Shown here in pieces: positions 27,151 to 35,770 of a DNA stretch of 64,000 nucleotides. How positions within the stretch are numbered: position 1 is the first letter of the stretch; every line of letters starts with the position of its first letter. The stretch comes from Burkholderia sp. FERM BP-3421. Its GTDB lineage: Bacteria > Pseudomonadota > Gammaproteobacteria > Burkholderiales > Burkholderiaceae. Under the pieces are notes generated by a model, which saw only the letters and a program-made list of their open reading frames with translations, made no database searches and was not told where the DNA came from. Made by a program: the position numbers and the translations under genes. Where the stretch lies: assembly GCF_028657905.1 (NCBI RefSeq), contig NZ_CP117781.1, positions 558,001 through 622,000 of the forward strand. Reading direction: 5' to 3'.

Positions 27151-28379
27151 GACAGCGCTCCCGCGAGTTCGGGCGCATGCTGGAATACCGCGCGCCCGGC
27201 CAGCAGCGAGTCGATCGCGGCGGTGTCGAAGCCGGCCTCGCGCAGCACCTCGACGGTGTGCTCGCCCAGTTCGGGCGGCGCGCGTCGCCTGCGCGCCGCG
27301 CCGCCGGTCGAATCATCGGCCGGCGTCGCGAGGGGCGTGACGACCTGGCGCAGCGCGCCGAGCGTCGGGTGATCGAGGGTATCGACCAGCTGGCAGTGGG
27401 CGACCTGCGGATCGCCGAACACTTCGTCGAGCGTGTGGATCGGCCCTGCGGGCAGGCCCGCCGCGACGAAGCACGCGGTCCATTCGCGCTTGCCGCGCGT
27501 GCGCAGCCGGGTTTCGAGCAGCGCCTTGAGCGCGTCGCGATGCGCGACGCGCGACTCGTTGGTCGCGAAGCGCGGATCGTCGACCAGGCCGCGCAGGTCG
27601 AGCACCTCGCACAGTCGCCGCCACATGTCGGTCGTGATCGGCGCGAGGTTCAGCGGGCCGTCGGCGGTCTCGAACACGCCGTACGGCGCGATCACCGCAT
27701 GCGCGTTGCCGGTGCGGCGCGGGACTTCGCCGAGGCTCAGGTAGCGCTGTCCGTGCACGCTCAGCAGCCCGACGAGACTCTCCAGCAGCGACGTGCCGAC
27801 CTGCCGGCCCCGTCCGGTGTGGGTGCGCTCGAACAGCGCGGCGACGATCGCGGTCGTGAGCCACATGCCCGAGCTGAGGTCGCCGATCGCGGTGCCGGTG
27901 CGGGTCGGTTCGCCGTCGGCGAAGCCGGTCAGGCTCATCAGCCCGGTGTAGCCCTGGGCGATCTGGTCGAAGCCGGGCCAGTCGCGCAGCGGACCGTGCG
28001 CGCCGAACGCGGTGATGCTGCCGAGCACGAGGCGCGGATTGTCGGCGCTCAGCGTGTCGTAGCCGAGGCCCATCGCGTCGAGCGTGCCGGGCCGGAAGTT
28101 CTCGATCACGACGTCCGCGTCGCGGATCAGGCGGCGCACCGCGGCGAGGCCGTCCGGATGCCGGAAGTCGACGCAGATGCCGCGCTTGTTCCGGTTGCAC
28201 GACAGGTAGTAGGTGCTGACGCCGCGATCGAACGGCCCCCAGCTGCGGCTCATGTCGCCGCTGGGGCCGGGCTCGACCTTGATGACGTCGGCGCCGAGAT
28301 CGGCGAGCGACATCGAGCAGAACGGGCCGGACAGCGCCCGGCTCAGATCGACGACCTTGATGCCTTGCAATGCATTCAT
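27147..28379 (-). CDS. CaiB/BaiF family class III CoA-transferase
   Basis: A 410-residue class III CoA-transferase. Family landmarks are the start LQGIKVVDLSRALSGPFC, then ADLGADVIKVE, NRNKRGICVDF (about 62-72), VVIENFRPGTLDAMG and PGFDQIAQGYTGLMSLTG. These enzymes move CoA between carboxylic acids by ping-pong chemistry through an Asp. The start is preceded by a purine-rich site. Overlap with the ScpB-like gene (ATGA) and an MFS gene 37 bp upstream indicate one operon, probably activating an imported acid for decarboxylation. Confidence 0.87.
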   Translation of the reverse strand: MNALQGIKVVDLSRALSGPFCSMSLADLGADVIKVEPGPSGDMSRSWGPFDRGVSTYYLSCNRNKRGICVDFRHPDGLAAVRRLIRDADVVIENFRPGTLDAMGLGYDTLSADNPRLVLGSITAFGAHGPLRDWPGFDQIAQGYTGLMSLTGFADGEPTRTGTAIGDLSSGMWLTTAIVAALFERTHTGRGRQVGTSLLESLVGLLSVHGQRYLSLGEVPRRTGNAHAVIAPYGVFETADGPLNLAPITTDMWRRLCEVLDLRGLVDDPRFATNESRVAHRDALKALLETRLRTRGKREWTACFVAAGLPAGPIHTLDEVFGDPQVAHCQLVDTLDHPTLGALRQVVTPLATPADDSTGGAARRRRAPPELGEHTVEVLREAGFDTAAIDSLLAGRAVFQHAPELAGALS

Positions 28380-28416
28380 GCGATGCTCCTGCGGAAAAAG
28401 AGGGGCGGGCCGCTGG

Positions 28417-29736
28417 TCAGGCGGGCAGCGTGTCGTGACGGGTCTCGTGGGCGGCGGGCAGGATCAGCAGGCCGACGAGGAACGCGGCGGCGGTCCAGGC
28501 GATCGGGACGCCGAGCGAGCCTTGCCAGTGAATCGCGGCGCCGAGCAGGAAGTTCACGCCGGCGCCGAGGAAGCGGCCGATCGACGCGTTGAAGGCGAAC
28601 GCGGTCGCGCGGATCCGGGTCGGGTACTGCTCGGGCAGCCACAGGGAGAAGATCGCGAAGTTGCCGCCGAAGAAGCCGAGGAACAGCAGCGACACCATGA
28701 ACGCGGGCAAGCCGTTCGGCAGGTAGTACACCCAGCCGAACGCGACCGCGATCGACAGCGCCATGCCGACGAAGTAGACGCCGAGCGCGCCGCGCCGGCC
28801 GAGCCGTTCGGCGAGCCAGGGCGCGACGAGACAGCCGGCGATGGTCGCGATCGACAGCAGCGCGGCGCCGATCGACGCGAGGCGCTGCGCGCCCACGGGA
28901 TCGATGCCGGCGCGGGTCGCGAGCGTCACCACCGCGCTGGCCTCGTAGACCGAGCCCGCCCACAGCCCGACGATCGCGACGCCGACGAGGCTGGCGCTCG
29001 TGAGCGTGCGGCGCCGGTACGCAGGCGAGAGGATCTCGCGCAGCGGCTGGCGCGCCGGCGCGGCGGCGGCCGGCTCGCGCGCTGCGCGGCGACGCCACTG
29101 CCCCGGCTCGTGCACGCGCAGCACGGTGAACACCGCGAGCAGCGCGGGCGCGAGCCCGCACAGGAACATCGCGCGCCAGCCGTAGGCCGCGCCGACCGTG
29201 TAGTTCAGGCACGCGGCGATGAAGAAACCGAAGTAGTAGCCGGTTTGCAGATAGCCCGCGCCCATTTTGCGACGATCCTCCGGCCAGCTTTCCGCGACGT
29301 AGGTGCCGGCGAGCGCCCATTCGCCGCCGACGCCGATGCCCGCGAGCAGCCGGCACGCGGCGAGCATCCAGACGTCGTGCGTGAACGCCGCGGCGCCCGT
29401 GAACACCGAGTAGATCAGGATGCTCGCGGCGAGCGTGCGGACGCGGCCGAAGCGATCCGCGAGCGGGCCCCAGATGAACGACAGGCCCCAGCCGACCAGG
29501 AACAGCGCGAACAGGATCGAGCCGTACAGGCCGAGATTGGCGGGCGTGGCCGCGATGCCCGAGGCGGGCAGCAGCTCGGTGAGCGCCGGCACCAGCACGA
29601 GCGCATAGATCACCGAGTCCACGCCGTCGAGCACCCAGCCCGCGTAGACCGCCCAGAATCCCTTGATCTGTTCACGCGTGAGGGGCGTGCGCCCCGGTTT
29701 CGCATCGTGTGCCGATGCGGCGATCGCCTTGACCAT
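28417..29736 (-). CDS. MFS transporter, probable organic-acid importer
   Basis: A 439-residue major facilitator with 12 predicted helices. The loop 2-3 signature reads GPLADRFGRVRTL and the loop 8-9 region APWLAERLGRRGAL. The fourth-helix region LLAGIGVGGEWALAG is characteristic of the sialate/aromatic-acid/metabolite:H+ symporter families. AAGGAGA precedes ATG 29736. It is the first gene of the CoA-transferase/decarboxylase operon, so its substrate is probably the acid handled by those enzymes. Confidence 0.85.
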   Translation of the reverse strand: MVKAIAASAHDAKPGRTPLTREQIKGFWAVYAGWVLDGVDSVIYALVLVPALTELLPASGIAATPANLGLYGSILFALFLVGWGLSFIWGPLADRFGRVRTLAASILIYSVFTGAAAFTHDVWMLAACRLLAGIGVGGEWALAGTYVAESWPEDRRKMGAGYLQTGYYFGFFIAACLNYTVGAAYGWRAMFLCGLAPALLAVFTVLRVHEPGQWRRRAAREPAAAAPARQPLREILSPAYRRRTLTSASLVGVAIVGLWAGSVYEASAVVTLATRAGIDPVGAQRLASIGAALLSIATIAGCLVAPWLAERLGRRGALGVYFVGMALSIAVAFGWVYYLPNGLPAFMVSLLFLGFFGGNFAIFSLWLPEQYPTRIRATAFAFNASIGRFLGAGVNFLLGAAIHWQGSLGVPIAWTAAAFLVGLLILPAAHETRHDTLPA

Positions 29737-29867
29737 CCTTGTCTCCTTGCCGGCCTGCGCCGGTTTTTTTGTGAGGTCAGTATAAGAACGCCAGGCATCG
29801 TGGAAAAATATGTTATTCGTCTAACGCCATCGGAAATTCTTATGGCGTGCGCATCGGGGAGATCGGC
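29737..29867. promoter_or_regulatory. Divergent control region between the MFS operon and lysR
   Basis: The region contains ATAAGAA (29782-29788) and its inverse TTCTTAT (29837-29843), plus an AT-rich centre with T-N11-A type spacing as LysR proteins prefer. A short CCGGC/GCCGG hairpin followed by seven T (29750-29770) reads on the plus strand. Confidence 0.45.
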
Positions 29868-30794
29868 ATGGATCTGCGGCAGCTGCGGTATTTCGTCAAG
29901 GTGGTCGAGCACGGCAACGTCACGCATGCGAGCGAGGCGCTGCACATCGCGCAGCCGGCGGTGAGCCAGCAGGTGCGCAACCTCGAACGCGACCTCGGCA
30001 TGCAGCTGCTGGAGCGCAGCGCGCACGGCGTCGCGCCCACCGCCGCCGGCCGCACGCTGTATCGGCATGCGCTCGAACTGCTGCGCCAGGCGGACGACAC
30101 GCGCGAGCTGCTGCGCCGCGACGCCGAACTGCCGCAAGGGCGGGTGTCGATCGGGATGCCGTCGAGCACCGCGCGGGTGCTCGCGATTCCGCTCGCGCGG
30201 CTGATGCGCGAGCGTTTCCCGGGGATCATGCTCGAACTGATCGAGGCCCCGAGCGCCGACCTCGACCAGCTGATCGGCCGCGCGCGCGTGGATCTCGCGA
30301 TCGTGGTCGATGCGGCGCCGACGCGCGGCATCGCGATGCGGCGGCTGATGACGGAGGCGCTGTACCTGATCGCGTGGCCCGGCTTCGCCTTGCCGGACGG
30401 GCCGGTGCCGCTCGCCGACCTCGCCCGCATGCCGCTGATCCTGCCGAGCGCGCCGAACACGATCCGCAACCGGGTCGACTGGGCGATGCGCGAGGCGGGG
30501 TTGCCCTACGACATCCAGCTCGAAGCCAGCTCGACCGGCCTGCTGTTCGCCGCCGTGATGGCGCAGCACGGCGTCACGATCCTGCCGTGGACCGCGGCGC
30601 ATCTCGAACTCGACGAGCACAAGCTCAAGCTCGCGCGCGTCGCGCATCCGCTGTTCGTGCGCGAGCTGTCGCTGTGCTGGGCGGACAGCGGGCTGCTCAG
30701 CAATGCGGTGCTCAAGGTGCGGGAGGCGCTCGTCGAGCTGTTCGGGCAACTGGGCAAGCGGCCCGAATGGGCGGCGCGCCGGCGCGCGCGCTGA
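29868..30794 (+). CDS. LysR-family transcriptional regulator
   Basis: A 308-residue LysR protein. The N-terminal winged HTH (MDLRQLRYFVKVVEHGNVTHASEALHIA then QPAVSQQVRNLE) is followed by a two-lobed effector domain. Start ATG 29868 is favoured by GGGGAG seven bases upstream; a GTG at 29847 would add seven residues. It is divergent from the MFS/CoA-transferase/ScpB-like operon, so it is the obvious candidate activator of that pathway. Confidence 0.87.
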   Translation: MDLRQLRYFVKVVEHGNVTHASEALHIAQPAVSQQVRNLERDLGMQLLERSAHGVAPTAAGRTLYRHALELLRQADDTRELLRRDAELPQGRVSIGMPSSTARVLAIPLARLMRERFPGIMLELIEAPSADLDQLIGRARVDLAIVVDAAPTRGIAMRRLMTEALYLIAWPGFALPDGPVPLADLARMPLILPSAPNTIRNRVDWAMREAGLPYDIQLEASSTGLLFAAVMAQHGVTILPWTAAHLELDEHKLKLARVAHPLFVRELSLCWADSGLLSNAVLKVREALVELFGQLGKRPEWAARRRAR

Positions 30795-30891
30795 GCCGGA
30801 ACGATGCTCGGCCGGTGATCCGGCCCCGGTGCGTCGCCGCGCGCGCCGCGTGTTTTTGCGCGTTATCTATCTGACAGTGTTGTATCGGTGC

Positions 30892-30904
30892 GTTACGGCG
30901 TAAC
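30892..30904. promoter_or_regulatory. GTTACGGCGTAAC palindrome
   Basis: A 13-bp palindrome about 165 bp before the next gene, in a 276-bp gap; a related GTAAC element recurs near 30953. A possible regulator site; no family can be named. Confidence 0.3.
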
Positions 30905-31070
30905 ACCGCCGCGCGGGCGGAGCCTTGCGCGCGTGCGGGTTCCGTCACCGTTGTAACGACCGGCAAGATCGCCGGACCCGCGTGTAATTGTTCGGCGCGG
31001 GCCGCGGGCATAGCGTTCAGGGTGTCGAAACCCGAAGGAATGTCATGAACGCGCAAGCAGGGAGTCTGAC

Positions 31071-31448
31071 GTGAACAGGCTGAAGATCGTGCTGGGCCTC
31101 GCGGCGACCGCCGCTATTTGCGCGAGCGGCGTCGCGCAGGCGGCGCGCGTCGGTGTGTATATCGGCCCGGGCTACCCGTATTACTACCCCGTCGTGCCGG
31201 CGCCTTATTACTATCCGCCGCCTGTTGTCGCGGTGCCGGTCGAACCGCCGCCGCCGCCCGAATACATCGAGCAGGGCCAGGCTGCACCCATGCCGATGCC
31301 CCAGGCCGGGCCGGCCGGCCCGGCCGCCGGCGCGCCGCCGGGCGACGACGGCTCCTGGTACTACTGCGACGCGTCGAAGAAGTACTACCCCTACGTGAAG
31401 CAGTGCAAGTCCGGCTGGCGGGCGGTGCCGCCGCGTCCTCAACCTTGA
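31071..31448 (+). CDS. Secreted Pro/Tyr-rich hypothetical protein
   Basis: A 125-residue protein starting with GTG behind GGGAG. Signal peptide about residues 1-24 (cleavage after AQA), then a YYYP/PPPP-rich middle and a C-terminal segment SWYYCDASKKYYPYVKQC with two Cys. The last segment recurs in many proteobacterial periplasmic proteins of unknown function. Its stop is 10 bp before the next lipoprotein gene, so the two likely form an envelope operon. Confidence 0.7.
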   Translation: MNRLKIVLGLAATAAICASGVAQAARVGVYIGPGYPYYYPVVPAPYYYPPPVVAVPVEPPPPPEYIEQGQAAPMPMPQAGPAGPAAGAPPGDDGSWYYCDASKKYYPYVKQCKSGWRAVPPRPQP

Positions 31449-31458
31449 GCGGAAGGCG

Positions 31459-32103
31459 ATGAACATGAATCAGGCAATCCGATATGCGCGCCGAGGCGCG
31501 CTGCTCGCATCGCTGGGGCTGCTGGGCGCCTGCGCGGTGATGCCGGACGGGCCGAGCGTGATGGCGCTGCCCGGCACGGGCAAGACCTTCGACCAGTTCC
31601 GCGCCGACGACGGCAACTGCCGGCAGTATGCGTATCAGCAGGTCGGCGGCGTATCCGCGAACCAGGCGTCCACCGCGAGCGCGCTCGGCAGCGCGGCGGT
31701 CGGCACCGCGCTGGGCGCGGCCGCCGGCGCCGCGTTCAACGGCGGGCGCGGCGCGGCGGTCGGCGCGGGCGCGGGCCTGCTCGCGGGCAGCGTGCTCGGC
31801 ATGGGCGCGGCGCAGGGCTCCGCGTACAGCGTGCAGCGTCGCTATGACTATGCGTACACGCAATGCATGTATGCGGCAGGCGAACGCGTGCCGGTGTCGG
31901 GACGCGTGCGTTCCGGCGGCGGGTATTACGGCGATGGCGGTGGCGGAGGTGGTGGCTACGGCGGCGGCGGTTATGGCGGCGGAGGTGGTGGCTACGGCGG
32001 TGGCGGTTATGGCGGCGGTGGCGGTGGCTACGGCGGAGGCGGCGGATATGCGCCGCCTCCGCCGCCACCGCCGGGCATACAACCGCCGCCGCCCGGATAC
32101 TGA
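31459..32103 (+). CDS. Glycine-zipper lipoprotein with Gly-rich tail
   Basis: A 214-residue outer-envelope lipoprotein. The lipobox LLGAC places the acylated Cys at about residue 25. A Cys/Tyr-containing region (FRADDGNCRQYAYQQVG) leads into a glycine-zipper segment (about 75-115) with small-residue spacing like that of SlyB/OmpA-like anchors. A second Cys lies in YTQCMY. The tail is a G-G-Y repeat (about 152-195) ending in poly-Pro. The repeats read GGYGGGG units and are prone to slippage. GGAAGG precedes the ATG. Confidence 0.72.
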   Translation: MNMNQAIRYARRGALLASLGLLGACAVMPDGPSVMALPGTGKTFDQFRADDGNCRQYAYQQVGGVSANQASTASALGSAAVGTALGAAAGAAFNGGRGAAVGAGAGLLAGSVLGMGAAQGSAYSVQRRYDYAYTQCMYAAGERVPVSGRVRSGGGYYGDGGGGGGGYGGGGYGGGGGGYGGGGYGGGGGGYGGGGGYAPPPPPPPGIQPPPPGY

Positions 32104-32231
32104 CGCGGCGCGCGGGCCGTCGCCGCCACGGTCCGCTTGCGACGCGCACCACGTCCGGAGCGATTTGCGTACACTCTGAGGTTCCGTTCATGGCGCGCGC
32201 GCGCGTGCCGATTTTTCGACAGGGACTCCAG

Positions 32232-33245
32232 ATGATCGATTTACGCAGCGATACCGTGACCCGTCCGAGCCAGCCGATGCTGGCCGCGATGACTGCCGCC
32301 GAAGTGGGTGACGATGTTTGGGGCGACGATCCGACGGTCCTGCGCCTGCAGGCCGCCGTCGCGGAGCGGGCCGGCAAGGCCGCCGGGCTGTTCCTGCCGA
32401 GCGGCACGCAAAGCAACCTGGCCGCGATGATGGCGCACTGCGAACGCGGCGACGAATACATCGTCGGCCAGCTCGCGCACACCTACAAATACGAAGGCGG
32501 CGGCGCGGCGGTGCTCGGCAGCATCCAGCCGCAGCCGATCGAGAATGCCGCCGACGGTTCGCTGCCGATCGAGAAGATCGCCGCCGCGATCAAGCCGATC
32601 GACAATCACTTCGCCCGCACCCGGCTGTTCACGCTCGAGAACACGATCGGCGGCAAGGTGCTGCCGGCCGCCTACGTCGACGAGGCGGTCGCGTTCGCGC
32701 GCGGCCGCGGCCTCGCGACCCATCTCGACGGCGCGCGGGTGTGCAATGCCGCGGTGGCGACGGGGCGCTCGATCGAGGCGCTGTGCGCGCCGTACGATTC
32801 GGTGTCGATCTGTTTTTCGAAGGGGTTGGGCGCGCCCGTCGGCTCGGTGCTGGTCGGCAGCGCGGCGTTGATCGAACGCGCGCAGCGCTGGCGCAAGATG
32901 CTGGGCGGGGCAATGCGGCAGTCGGGCCTGCTGGCGGCTGCCTGCCTGTACGCGCTCGACCACAACGTCGAGCGGCTCGCGGAGGATCACGCGAACGCCG
33001 AACGCCTCGCCCAGGGTCTCGCGGGGGTCGAGCAGGTGACGGGGCTGTCGCAGGCCACCAACATGGTGTTCGCGACGTTCCCGGAAGCCGACTGCGCTCC
33101 GCTCGAAGCATGGCTCAAGGCGCGCGGGATTCTCACGCAGATGCTGTACGCATCGCGGTTCGTCACGCATTGCGACGTGTCGCGCGCGGATGTCGATACG
33201 TTCGTCGGCGCGGTGAAGGCGTATTTCGCGGAACGGCGCGGCTGA
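32232..33245 (+). CDS. ltaE: Low-specificity L-threonine aldolase
   Basis: A 337-residue PLP enzyme that cleaves L-threonine and L-allo-threonine to glycine and acetaldehyde. It begins MIDLRSDTVTRPSQPM, the family's hallmark start, with DDVWGDDPT near 28. The PLP lysine is Lys197 in CFSKGLGAPVGS, and the PLP-ring stacking region THLDGARVCNAAV sits about 30 residues earlier. Full length for the family. It stands alone between the Gly-rich lipoprotein gene and a convergent hydrolase. Confidence 0.92.
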   Translation: MIDLRSDTVTRPSQPMLAAMTAAEVGDDVWGDDPTVLRLQAAVAERAGKAAGLFLPSGTQSNLAAMMAHCERGDEYIVGQLAHTYKYEGGGAAVLGSIQPQPIENAADGSLPIEKIAAAIKPIDNHFARTRLFTLENTIGGKVLPAAYVDEAVAFARGRGLATHLDGARVCNAAVATGRSIEALCAPYDSVSICFSKGLGAPVGSVLVGSAALIERAQRWRKMLGGAMRQSGLLAAACLYALDHNVERLAEDHANAERLAQGLAGVEQVTGLSQATNMVFATFPEADCAPLEAWLKARGILTQMLYASRFVTHCDVSRADVDTFVGAVKAYFAERRG

Positions 33246-33379
33246 TCCGGAGGCCGGCGCGGCGGATGGCCGGCTGATCGCCGCCGCGCTGTGGTTGAAG
33301 GATTCGCGGGGCTTGCCGGCGCGCGTGTGTCGAGGGGCTCGGCGGCTGCCCGACTGCATCTCGATTCACGCGGGCGGGC

Positions 33380-34105
33380 TCACAGCGACGCCCGCTCCAG
33401 AAATTTCCTGATCTCCAGCGAGTAGGCGCGGGGGTGCGAGAACCGGAACATGTGACCGGTGCGCGGCATGATGACTTCCTGCGCATTCCTGATCTCCTTG
33501 AGGAGCGTCCCCGCGGCCTCCCTGCCGATCAGCTTGTCCTCCTCGGGTGTCAGGACCAGCGTGGGGACGTCGATCGCCTTCAGCAGGGCCGTGTAGTCCG
33601 TGTTCTCGATCGAGTGCATGCGGTTGATGTAGGCCTTGTGCGGCGTTTCCCCGATGAAGAAGGCGCGACTCTTTTCGGTGCTCCAGGGGATCTCCCCCTC
33701 CTGGTCGAACGACGACGCCAATTGCGCCGCGTGGAACCTCAAGGTGAGCTGTCGATAGAAGGGCCCGGGGAAGAATGGCGCCAGCGCCGCCAGCGTCTTG
33801 AGCAAGGGCGAAGTGATCGGGCTCCTGGCGAAGCCGCCGGAGAGCACGAGGCCCTTCAAGCCCTTCGGCCGGCGCGTCGCCGCCGCGATCGAGGCGACCG
33901 CGCCATATGAATCGCCCACCAGCACATAGCTGTCGAGATCCGTCACCTGGTCGGTGATGAAGTCGGCCAGGGTTTCCAGGTCGTTCACATCGTCCGGCAA
34001 GCGAAGCGTACGCAGGGGGCGATCCTGCAAGCTGGTCAACTGGTCGAGCTTCCACGGCGCGCCCGCGAAGCAAGGGATCATGACCAAGGTGGGGCTGGTT
34101 TTCAT
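33380..34105 (-). CDS. Alpha/beta hydrolase
   Basis: A 241-residue alpha/beta hydrolase. The nucleophile elbow is GDSYG (VLVGDSYGAVAS, near residue 66), the acid is probably in TPEEDKL and the His in PRTGHMF. The N-terminal IPCFAGAPW segment supplies the oxyanion region. The substrate is unknown. A LysR gene on the same strand ends 145 bp upstream and could control it. Confidence 0.8.
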   Translation of the reverse strand: MKTSPTLVMIPCFAGAPWKLDQLTSLQDRPLRTLRLPDDVNDLETLADFITDQVTDLDSYVLVGDSYGAVASIAAATRRPKGLKGLVLSGGFARSPITSPLLKTLAALAPFFPGPFYRQLTLRFHAAQLASSFDQEGEIPWSTEKSRAFFIGETPHKAYINRMHSIENTDYTALLKAIDVPTLVLTPEEDKLIGREAAGTLLKEIRNAQEVIMPRTGHMFRFSHPRAYSLEIRKFLERASL

Positions 34106-34250
34106 GGGGTGTTCCTGGCGGATCGAATGAAGGACAAGCGCACTCTAGGCGGTCCGGCCTATCCGATCCAATGGCATTTGCACACCTTGTCGATGCACGG
34201 GATTCATGATCCCCGGGCCGCTCCGTCGGCCGCCGCGCGCCCGCCGATGC

Positions 34251-35174
34251 CTAGCCGGCGATCATCATGTTCGTGATCCACTGGACGGCGGGTTCGTTGG
34301 CGCGCCCTTTGGCGCGAATCACGAACACGTCCCAGGTGGGCAAGGCCAAGGGCAGCTCGAACAGGCTCAGTTGCGCGGTGTCCTGCATGCGCAGCGCGAC
34401 GCGTTCGGCGATCACGGCAATCGATTCCGACGCGCCGACCATGAACGGAACCGCCAGGAAGCTGGGGCAGGTGGCGCTCACCTGGCGAGCGCGGCCGAGC
34501 GCTTCCAGGGCGTCGTCGACGGCTCCCCGCGCGTCGCCGCGCGGCGAGACGAGGATGTGGGGCAGCCGGGTGAAGTCATCCAGCGCCATGTGCAGCTTCT
34601 TGCCCCGCTTGACCAGCGCCGGATGACCCTTGCGCGCGATGCCGACGAAGCGCTCCTTATGGGCAAGCTCGCAATCGAAGCGCTGTGGGATCTGGGCGAA
34701 CGAACCGGACCCGAGCACGATGTCGAGATCGCCGGCGTCCAGCATGCGTAGCGCGGATTCGGTATCGGCCGGCCTGAGTTTCAGGACGACGCCCGGCGCA
34801 GCGGCCTGGATGTGGGCGAGGGCAGGGGTGAGGATGGTCAGGATGGCGTGGTCGGTGGCCGCTATCGAGAGCGCTGTTTCCAAACGACCGGGATCGAACG
34901 GGCCGCGCGGGCTGGCGACGAGCCTGACCGATTCGAGCACCGCTGATACGCGCGGCATCAACTCGACGGCCAGCGGCGTCGGCTCGATCCCGCGCGGGTT
35001 GCGAATGAAGAGCTGGTCGTCGAACGCCGTACGCAGGCGCGACAGCGCGTGGCTGGTGGCGGACTGGGACAGATGCAATCGTTCCGCGGCGCGGCCGACG
35101 TGCTTTTCGGCCCAAAGTGCTTCCAGTACGACCAGAAGATTGAGATCGAAACGTGTCAGATCCAGGGGCTTCAT
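34251..35174 (-). CDS. LysR-family transcriptional regulator
   Basis: A 307-residue LysR regulator whose start LTRFDLNLLVVLEALWAEKHVGRAAERLHLSQ is of the NodD/SyrM-like group. The second HTH helix reads SQSATSHALSRLR and the substrate domain spans about 90-300. It is followed on the same strand by the alpha/beta hydrolase, its possible target. Upstream lies a MerR-type gene, also on the minus strand. Confidence 0.87.
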   Translation of the reverse strand: MKPLDLTRFDLNLLVVLEALWAEKHVGRAAERLHLSQSATSHALSRLRTAFDDQLFIRNPRGIEPTPLAVELMPRVSAVLESVRLVASPRGPFDPGRLETALSIAATDHAILTILTPALAHIQAAAPGVVLKLRPADTESALRMLDAGDLDIVLGSGSFAQIPQRFDCELAHKERFVGIARKGHPALVKRGKKLHMALDDFTRLPHILVSPRGDARGAVDDALEALGRARQVSATCPSFLAVPFMVGASESIAVIAERVALRMQDTAQLSLFELPLALPTWDVFVIRAKGRANEPAVQWITNMMIAG

Positions 35175-35235
35175 GCTGTGGTGGGCGTTGTTTTCATCCT
35201 GACTCGGGATCCGAACGCGCGGCCGTAAATGCGCG

Positions 35236-35694
35236 TTACGCCTGGCGCTGCGTTCGAGCGGGTATGCGCCGCCGTGCGGTAGCGGTTTTCCGGCGTCGTT
35301 CGCCGTTTGCGCCGGCGAGACGAAGAATGCGCTTGAAGGTCGCGCATTCCATGTGGCTCGGCGCGGGACATGCGGCCGCCTGCCGCAAGCCGTCGCGCAT
35401 CGCGCTGAGCCGGCGGATCGTCCGGTCCAGTTCGTCGGCTTTCGCGAGCAGTTGCCGGCGGTCGATATGCGGGCCGTCGTTCGCCGCGAGCATCGGCGCG
35501 ATCTCGTCGAGCGAGAAGCCCGCGGCGCGGCCGAGCGCGATCAGCGCGAGCCGGTCGAGCACGTCGGCGCCGAACAGCCGACGCAGCCCGCGCCGGCCGA
35601 TCGACACGATCAAGCCCTTTTCCTCGTAGAACCGCAGCGTCGATGCCGGCACGCCCGCGCGTTGCGCGACTTCGGTGATATCCAGGGTGCTCAC
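35236..35694 (-). CDS. MerR-family transcriptional regulator
   Basis: A 152-residue MerR protein. The winged HTH (ITEVAQRAGVPASTLRFYEEKGLI) is followed by a long dimerisation helix and a C-terminal C-x7-C element (CPAPSHMEC). That spacing resembles the metal loop of CueR, but the surrounding residues differ. Start GTG 35694 has GAGG upstream; a Met at 35757 would overlap its own operator. It is divergent from a methyltransferase gene whose promoter shows MerR-type architecture, so it very likely controls that gene. Confidence 0.82.
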   Translation of the reverse strand: MSTLDITEVAQRAGVPASTLRFYEEKGLIVSIGRRGLRRLFGADVLDRLALIALGRAAGFSLDEIAPMLAANDGPHIDRRQLLAKADELDRTIRRLSAMRDGLRQAAACPAPSHMECATFKRILRLAGANGERRRKTATARRRIPARTQRQA

Positions 35695-35698
35695 GCGC

Positions 35699-35729
35699 TT
35701 GACCTCAAGCCGACTTGAATTGGCACAGT
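35699..35729 (+). promoter_or_regulatory. MerR-type promoter/operator of the methyltransferase gene
   Basis: A -35 TTGACC (35699-35704) is followed by a 19-bp spacer containing the dyad CTCAAG-CCGA-CTTGA and a weak -10 CACAGT (35724-35729). Spacer and dyad resemble the SoxR site in the soxS promoter. It overlaps the start region of the divergent MerR gene. Confidence 0.65.
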
Positions 35730-35770
35730 GTAGCTTTCGCGCGTCGAGCGCGTGCAACGAGGGGATCGAG

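Noticed and set aside
29750..29770. Terminator ahead of lysR
   Set aside because: Stem of only 5 bp inside the ribosome-site region of the MFS gene; too weak to annotate as a terminator.
35236..35694. The MerR protein as CueR for copA
   Set aside because: C-x7-C spacing fits, but loop residues and distance differ, and its own divergent promoter has a different dyad.
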